NCBI GenBank assembly: GCA_003451595.1
Contig: DMDA01000117.1
Span: forward strand, 1-10,884
DNA length: 10,884 nt
Direction of reading: 5' to 3'
Source of the DNA: Chloroflexota bacterium
GTDB taxonomy: Bacteria; Chloroflexota; Anaerolineae; Caldilineales; Caldilineaceae
Under the pieces are notes generated by a model that did not search any database, was not told the origin of the DNA, and worked only from the letters and a program-made list of their open reading frames with translations. The translations under genes were made by a program, and so were the position numbers. Below are positions 5,278 through 10,884 of the stretch, piece after piece (within the stretch, counting starts at the first letter, position 1; every line of letters starts with the position of its first letter).

Positions 5278-6966
5278 ATGAACGTTGATTCCGTATTTCG
5301 TTCCCGTCGCAGCAACGTCCTGGCGCGGCGCGGCATGGTTGCCACCAGTCAACCGCTGGCGGCGCAGGCCGGTCTCGCGATTCTGCAAGCTGGCGGCAGC
5401 GCTGCCGATGCCGCCGTCGCCACCGCTGCCATGCTCAACGTCGTAGAACCGATCTCCACCGGGATCGGCGGCGACTGCTTTGCACTCTACTATGACGCGG
5501 CCACGCAGCAGGTCACGGCGTTGAACGGTTCAGGACGCGCCCCTGCCGCTGCGTCGATCTCTGCGCTCACCGATCTAGGCTACACGAAGATGCCCACATA
5601 TACCGGCCACAGCGTCAGCATCCCCGGCACGGTCGCTGGCTGGAGCGACCTGTTGGCGCGACACGGGCGCATGGCTCTGGCTGATGTGCTCCAACCTGCC
5701 ATCTGGACTGCTGAAAATGGCTATCCTGTCTCCGAGTTGATCGCTCTCGGCTGGCGCACGCAGGAACAGAAGCTACGTCGCGACCCGGAGTGGCAGAGCG
5801 GCGACATCGACAACGGGCCACCTCAGCCCAGCGGCAACGAGCTATTGATCGATGGTCGTGCGCCCCGCGCGGGTGAGATTATGCGTATTCCCACCCTGGC
5901 GGAGACGCTGCGCGGCATTGCGGCAGAGGGCAAAGACTATATTTACAAGGGCGACTTCGCCCACAAGTTGAGCGCTCACGTGCAGCGCTACGGCGGCTGG
6001 ATCACGCCAGGTGACATGGCGGCGCACACCAGCACCTGGGACGAACCGATCACTGCCGACTACCACGGCGTGCGCCTCTACGAATGTCCACCTAACGGCC
6101 AGGGGTTGGCGACGATCATTGCGCTAAATCTGGTCGCCGGTGATGACCTGGCCGCCATGACAACCGCTGACCGCCTGCATGTGTTGTTGGAGGCAATGCG
6201 CCTGGGCTTTGCTGATGCCCAGCAATGGGTGTGCGACCCGCGCGTTCACCCGATCCCACTGCACGAACTGGCCAGTCGCGCCTACGCAGAGCGGCGGCGA
6301 CAACGCATCGACATGCAGCGAGCGGCGCGCGCTGTGCCCTACGGCGCACCTATGGCCGGCTCAGATACGGTCTATCTGAGCGTAGTGGATGGTGACGGCA
6401 ACGCGTGCAGCTTCATCAACAGCCTGTTCATGGGCACAGGCAGCGGGCTGGTCGTGCCGGGGACGGGCGTTAGCCTGCAGAACCGCGCCAGCCTTTTCGT
6501 GCTCAATCCCGAACATCCCAACGCGCTGGCGCCCAACAAACGCCCATACCAGACGATCATCCCGGCGTTGACCACTTATCGAGAAGGGGAGTTTGCCGGC
6601 GCGTTGCATGCCTGCTTTGGCGTAATGGGCGGCTACATGCAGCCACAGGGACATCTCCAGATGCTGGTGAATCTGCTGGCGCTAGAAATGTCGCCGCAAC
6701 AGGCGCTCGATGCGCCGCGCTGGGCGCTGGCTGGCCCCGGCGACGGGTTGGGCGCGCAGGAAGAGGGCGGCCTCGTGTTCGTTGAAGAAGGGTGGGATTT
6801 TGCGGTGCTGGCGGAGCTGGCCCGTCGCGGCCATCGGCTGGCGCCAGTGACCGGCTTTGCGCGCAGTACGTTCGGCGGCGGGCAGATCATCTTGCGCGAC
6901 CCCCAAACCGGAGTATTGACTGGCGGCAGCGATCCGCGCAAGGATGGGTGCGCGGTTGGCTGGTAA
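5278..6966 (+). CDS. Gamma-glutamyltransferase family protein, YwrD-like, without signal peptide
   Basis: This 562-residue Ntn-hydrolase is made as one chain that cleaves itself. The predicted nucleophile is T364 in SDTVYLSVVDGDGN, so the large subunit would be residues 1-363 and the small subunit 364-562. N-terminal family motifs are clear: AADAAVATAAMLNVVEPIS, then GIGGD, then NGSGRAP with the likely gamma-glutamyl-binding arginine at about 87. The small subunit has GTGSGLVVPGTG, the GG pair in MGGYMQPQGHLQ, and QQALDAPRW. No signal peptide or hydrophobic N-terminus is visible, unlike periplasmic Ggt of Escherichia coli, so it probably acts in the cytoplasm on glutathione-like or other gamma-glutamyl compounds, or as a related acylase. 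ATG 5278 is chosen because similarity starts there; the 82 extra upstream codons are out of frame with, and inside, the preceding gene. It is the last gene of the tight plus-strand group. Confidence 0.9.
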   Translation: MNVDSVFRSRRSNVLARRGMVATSQPLAAQAGLAILQAGGSAADAAVATAAMLNVVEPISTGIGGDCFALYYDAATQQVTALNGSGRAPAAASISALTDLGYTKMPTYTGHSVSIPGTVAGWSDLLARHGRMALADVLQPAIWTAENGYPVSELIALGWRTQEQKLRRDPEWQSGDIDNGPPQPSGNELLIDGRAPRAGEIMRIPTLAETLRGIAAEGKDYIYKGDFAHKLSAHVQRYGGWITPGDMAAHTSTWDEPITADYHGVRLYECPPNGQGLATIIALNLVAGDDLAAMTTADRLHVLLEAMRLGFADAQQWVCDPRVHPIPLHELASRAYAERRRQRIDMQRAARAVPYGAPMAGSDTVYLSVVDGDGNACSFINSLFMGTGSGLVVPGTGVSLQNRASLFVLNPEHPNALAPNKRPYQTIIPALTTYREGEFAGALHACFGVMGGYMQPQGHLQMLVNLLALEMSPQQALDAPRWALAGPGDGLGAQEEGGLVFVEEGWDFAVLAELARRGHRLAPVTGFARSTFGGGQIILRDPQTGVLTGGSDPRKDGCAVGW

Positions 6967-7047
6967 CATATTACGTGATTTTGATTTGCTGCCAGTACAA
7001 TCAGGTGCATCCAGCCAATCCACAAGTGATTTCAGATGTAGAGACAT
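6967..7047 (+). promoter_or_regulatory. Intergenic leader of the UGPase gene with a possible -10 element
   Basis: This 81-bp gap separates the gamma-glutamyltransferase stop from the UGPase start. TACAAT at 6996-7001 matches the -10 consensus at five of six positions, but no good -35 box lies 16-18 bp upstream. The ribosome site before ATG 7048 is weak (AGAG at 7040-7043). No hairpin followed by a T-tract is visible, so read-through from the upstream genes is possible. Confidence 0.25.
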
Positions 7048-8445
7048 ATGAGCACAACGCCCAATTTCACCCCTTTTGCCCAGAAGATGCAGACCGCCGG
7101 ACTGTCGCAGACGTTCATCGATAACTTCCATTACTACTATAATCAGCTGGTGGAGGGCGCCACCGGCTTCATTACGCGAGATGAGGCGCAGCCAGTATCT
7201 GATTTGCCCAACTATGCGATGTTGCACGCAGCACATCGCCAGGCAGGCGCTGCGGCGTTGGCGCGCGCGGTTGTCCTCAAGCTCAACGGCGGACTCGGCA
7301 CAAGCATGGGCATGGACGGGCCAAAGTCCTTGCTGCCGGTCAAGGATGGGCTGACCTTTCTCGATGTCATCGTGCGCCAGAATCTACACCTGCGCGCAAC
7401 GACCGGCGCGCGCATCCCATTGTTGCTGATGAACAGCTTTGCTACGCGTGCGGCGTCGCTGGCGGCGTTGGCGCGCTATCCTGAGTTTTCGCAAGACATT
7501 CCTCACGACTTTTTACAGCACATGGAGCCGAAGGTCTGGAAGGATTCACTCTTACCCGCCGCCTGGCCAGATGACCCGGACAAAGAGTGGTGCCCGCCCG
7601 GTCACGGCGACATTTACACGGCATTGGTGGATAGTGGAATGTTGCAGAGATTGCTGGACGCCGGCTATGAGTACGCTTTCGTGAGCAATGCCGACAACCT
7701 GGGGGCCGTGCTCGACCCGGCAATCTTGGGCTTTTTTGCCGAAGCGCGCATCCCCTTCTTGATGGAAGTAGCCGAGCGCACCGCCGCCGACCGCAAAGGC
7801 GGGCATCTGGCGCGCAATCGCAGCGGACGCCTGATCCTGCGCGAATCGGCGCAATGTCCCCCCGACGAAGAAGCGGAGTTCCAGGACATCCAGCGCTATC
7901 GCTACTTCAACACCAACAATCTTTGGCTCAACCTGCGTGCGCTGGCGGAGTTGCTGTCCGCGCAGCACGACATTCTAGGGTTGCCGCTCATCCGCAACGA
8001 AAAGCCGATCGACCCAAGCAACCCCGCTACGCCACGCGTCTATCAACTGGAAACGGCGATGGGGTCAGCGATTGCAATCTTCGAAGGCGCCCAGGCGCTG
8101 TGCGTCCCGCGCAGTCGGTTTATCCCGGTGAAAAAGAACAGCGATTTGCTGGTCTTGATGTCGGACGCGTATCGACTCAACTCGGATTACACACTGACGT
8201 TGGTGGAAGAGCTAAACAGCAGGCCACCTGTCGTCACGCTGGATGACCGTTACTATCTGCTCTACACCGCAATGCAGGCGCGCTTCCCCGCCGGCGCGCC
8301 TTCTTTGCGCCGCTGCACACGGTTGACCGTGACAGGGGATGTCACCTTTGGCGCCAATGTCACCGTTGTCGGCGATGTGACAGTTGCCGCGCCACCAGGA
8401 GAGACGCGTCACATCGTCGATGGCGCTACGTTGGGCGCCCCGTGA
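7048..8445 (+). CDS. UTP--glucose-1-phosphate uridylyltransferase, eukaryote-type (UDPGP family)
   Basis: This 465-residue enzyme should form UDP-glucose and pyrophosphate from UTP and glucose-1-phosphate. It belongs to the eukaryotic UGP2-type family, not to bacterial GalU. The nucleotide-binding loop is LNGGLGTSMG (79-88), followed by GPKS (91-94). Substrate-pocket motifs follow: MNSFAT (128-133), PPGHGD (183-188), NADNLG (214-219) and NTNNLW (288-293), then QLETAMGSAI (333-342) and VKKNSDLL (361-368). The C-terminal end (about 424-447) has alternating V/T and G-D/G-A repeats of a short left-handed beta-helix. All conserved blocks and the normal length are present, so it should be active; a UDP-sugar pyrophosphorylase of broader range is the main alternative. 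ATG 7048 is the only sensible start. The gene is convergent with manA, with 18 bases between stops. Confidence 0.92.
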   Translation: MSTTPNFTPFAQKMQTAGLSQTFIDNFHYYYNQLVEGATGFITRDEAQPVSDLPNYAMLHAAHRQAGAAALARAVVLKLNGGLGTSMGMDGPKSLLPVKDGLTFLDVIVRQNLHLRATTGARIPLLLMNSFATRAASLAALARYPEFSQDIPHDFLQHMEPKVWKDSLLPAAWPDDPDKEWCPPGHGDIYTALVDSGMLQRLLDAGYEYAFVSNADNLGAVLDPAILGFFAEARIPFLMEVAERTAADRKGGHLARNRSGRLILRESAQCPPDEEAEFQDIQRYRYFNTNNLWLNLRALAELLSAQHDILGLPLIRNEKPIDPSNPATPRVYQLETAMGSAIAIFEGAQALCVPRSRFIPVKKNSDLLVLMSDAYRLNSDYTLTLVEELNSRPPVVTLDDRYYLLYTAMQARFPAGAPSLRRCTRLTVTGDVTFGANVTVVGDVTVAAPPGETRHIVDGATLGAP

Positions 8446-8456
8446 AGTCAGCGCCC
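8433..8456. terminator. Possible weak hairpin between the convergent UGPase and manA stops
   Basis: GGGCGC (8433-8438) and GCGCCC (8451-8456) form a perfect 6-bp GC stem with a 12-base loop, spanning the UGPase stop codon. It lies where two convergent transcripts must end. No T-tract follows on either strand, so it is not a textbook intrinsic terminator; chance is a real alternative in GC-rich DNA. Confidence 0.25.
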
Positions 8457-8463
8457 TCCATGA

Positions 8464-9483
8464 CTATGCATCTGCATCATTCTCCACTTCGGGCGTCACT
8501 ACGCGCAGCAGCACGGCGTCTTCGGTTGCGCCGAGTTGATATTCTCCCAACTCGGCGGGAAGCAGCACCCACTGCACGGCTTTGAGCTTCAGCGGCGCGG
8601 CGTCGGATGTGAGCATCACGGCGCCCTGCAAGACTGCCCAAATCTCAAACGTGGCGCCATCACATAAGCCGTAAAACTCTTGACCGGCGGGCAGAAAAAT
8701 GCGTTCCGTCTCAAAATAGGGGCACGCCACCAGCTGCTCGATGCGCAACCCCTCCTCATCGACCAGCACAGTGGGTTGCGCCGGGCCAGGCGCCACGAGG
8801 TCGAAGTTGAGCACGTCAAGCGACTTCTCCAGATGCAGCGGGCGCGGACGCCCCCAGTCCCAGATACGATAGGTAGTGTCGCTATTTTGCTGAATCTCGG
8901 CGACCATGATGCCCGGCCCCAGGGCATGGATCGTGCCGGCGGGCACAAAGATCACATCGCCCGGCTTGACTGCCAGCCGATGCAATCCCTCGATGCTGGC
9001 GGCTTTGCCGATGACGGCGGCGTATTGCTCACGCGTCGTGCCCGGCGCAAAGCCGTAGATCAACTCGGCGCCGGGTTCAGCGTGCAGCACCACCCACATT
9101 TCGGTCTTGCCTGGCTCGCCTTCGTGCGCCAACCCGTAGGCGTCGTCTGGGTGCACCTGGATCGAGAGCCAGCGATTGGCGTCGAGAATCTTGATCAACA
9201 GGGGGAATTTGCCCGCCGCCAGCGCATCCGCGTTGCGGTCGCCCAACAACAGCTCACCGAGCAACGCCTGCACCTCGGGCAGGGTCTTGCCCTTGAGCGG
9301 CCCGGCGTTGACCACGCTCGATCCATTGGGGTGCGCAGCGATCTCCCAACTCTCCGCCACGATGCCGTCGGGGATCGTGCGCCCCAGTTTCGTCTCCAGG
9401 TTGCGCCCACCCCATGGGTAGTCCTTGAAGACCGGATCAAAAGTCAGGGGATAGATCATTGCGTCAGTCATATCCTCACCCAT
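8464..9483 (-). CDS. manA: Mannose-6-phosphate isomerase, class I (cupin, zinc enzyme)
   Basis: This 339-residue enzyme interconverts mannose-6-phosphate and fructose-6-phosphate, linking glycolysis to GDP-mannose synthesis. It is the short type common outside enterobacteria. The N-terminus carries YPWGGRNLE and ESWEI. Zinc ligands are visible: Q109 and H111 in SIQVHPDD, E128 in KTEMW, and H186 in GTIHALG. An active-site arginine lies in YRIWDWGR (about R206), and the second cupin half continues to the C-terminus. Several ATGs compete: 9489, 9483 and 9471. I prefer 9483 because GGAAGG stands 8 bases before it. With 9489 the ribosome site would be almost in contact with the start, and 9471 would still keep the whole fold. 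The upstream gap of about 100 bp holds a nonamer-repeat hairpin, so the gene may have its own promoter or be read through from the ALDH gene. Confidence 0.93.
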   Translation of the reverse strand: MGEDMTDAMIYPLTFDPVFKDYPWGGRNLETKLGRTIPDGIVAESWEIAAHPNGSSVVNAGPLKGKTLPEVQALLGELLLGDRNADALAAGKFPLLIKILDANRWLSIQVHPDDAYGLAHEGEPGKTEMWVVLHAEPGAELIYGFAPGTTREQYAAVIGKAASIEGLHRLAVKPGDVIFVPAGTIHALGPGIMVAEIQQNSDTTYRIWDWGRPRPLHLEKSLDVLNFDLVAPGPAQPTVLVDEEGLRIEQLVACPYFETERIFLPAGQEFYGLCDGATFEIWAVLQGAVMLTSDAAPLKLKAVQWVLLPAELGEYQLGATEDAVLLRVVTPEVENDADA

Positions 9484-9518
9484 CGGCATATCCTTCCCAT
9501 CAATTCAGTTACGGGATG

Positions 9519-9583
9519 GAACGCGGATATACACAGATCAAGAAAAATCCGCGTCATTCGCAAAATCCGCGTCATCCGCGTTC
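9519..9583. repeat. Nonamer-iterated inverted repeat between manA and the ALDH gene
   Basis: Four adjoining 9-bp units run from 9546 to 9581: AATCCGCGT, CATTCGCAA, AATCCGCGT and CATCCGCGT. They also form two 18-bp tandem copies (9544-9561 and 9562-9579) with one difference. An inverted copy, ACGCGGATA, lies at 9521-9529, so GAACGCGGAT (9519-9528) pairs perfectly over 10 bp with ATCCGCGTTC (9574-9583). The hairpin loop includes the remaining units. It occupies most of the gap between the ALDH stop and the manA start. The rest of the gap holds the manA ribosome site. The design (short iterated unit plus an inverted copy) parallels the heptamer element at 1041-1103 but with a different unit. Confidence 0.75.
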
Positions 9584-9589
9584 TATCTT

Positions 9590-10884
<1,295 letters not shown>

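Noticed and set aside
8329..8398. Internal repeats and a small palindrome (GTGACA/TGTCAC) near the end of the UGPase gene
   Set aside because: They are explained by the repeated V-T-G-D and V-T-F-G-A residues of the C-terminal beta-helix, so no separate DNA element is needed.

Overview
This window looks like an ordinary stretch of chromosome from a GC-rich bacterium. I see no phage, transposase, CRISPR array, rRNA or tRNA. The gene mix includes a eukaryote-type UTP--glucose-1-phosphate uridylyltransferase, an antiquitin-type (ALDH7) aldehyde dehydrogenase, a leaderless YwrD-like gamma-glutamyltransferase and an ECF sigma factor with no anti-sigma neighbour. With the iterated short-motif hairpins between genes, this fits a Chloroflexota (Anaerolineae/Caldilineae-like) genome. 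The assignment is inferred from general style, not from a marker gene.

Layout, left to right. Positions 1-159 are an open frame that may be the 3' end of an upstream gene, and it contains two small perfect hairpins. Positions 160-299 are the leader of an ECF sigma factor gene (300-989, +). Next comes a 152-bp gap whose core is a 63-bp hairpin built of inverted heptamers (1041-1103). A minus-strand block follows, read right to left: acyl-CoA dehydrogenase (4190-3045), then two tandem paralogous metallophosphoesterases (3003-2029 and 2011-1142), probably one operon. A 127-bp divergent promoter region (4191-4317) holds a sigma-70-like promoter and an operator-like palindrome. It separates that block from a plus-strand group: a cold-shock/DUF1294 membrane protein (4318-4905), a small three-helix membrane protein (4908-5264) and a gamma-glutamyltransferase (5278-6966). 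After an 81-bp gap comes the UGPase gene (7048-8445, +). It converges on a class I mannose-6-phosphate isomerase gene (9483-8464, -). A second iterated-motif hairpin, this time of nonamers (9519-9583), lies between manA and the upstream ALDH7 gene (minus strand, cut by the right edge of the window).

Functionally, UGPase and ManA both act on sugar phosphates and feed nucleotide-sugar synthesis, although they are convergent and not co-transcribed. The acyl-CoA dehydrogenase and the ALDH7 enzyme point to catabolism of acyl-CoA and probably lysine-type substrates. The operator-like palindrome could couple the acyl-CoA dehydrogenase operon to the cold-shock/DUF1294 operon. The tandem phosphoesterases have no obvious substrate from context.

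I found no convincing undescribed multi-gene system. The items most worth a second look are the two structured intergenic repeats of different unit length, the divergent palindrome, the duplicated phosphoesterases with identically placed metal ligands, and the conserved-looking grouping of two uncharacterised membrane proteins with a leaderless gamma-glutamyltransferase.
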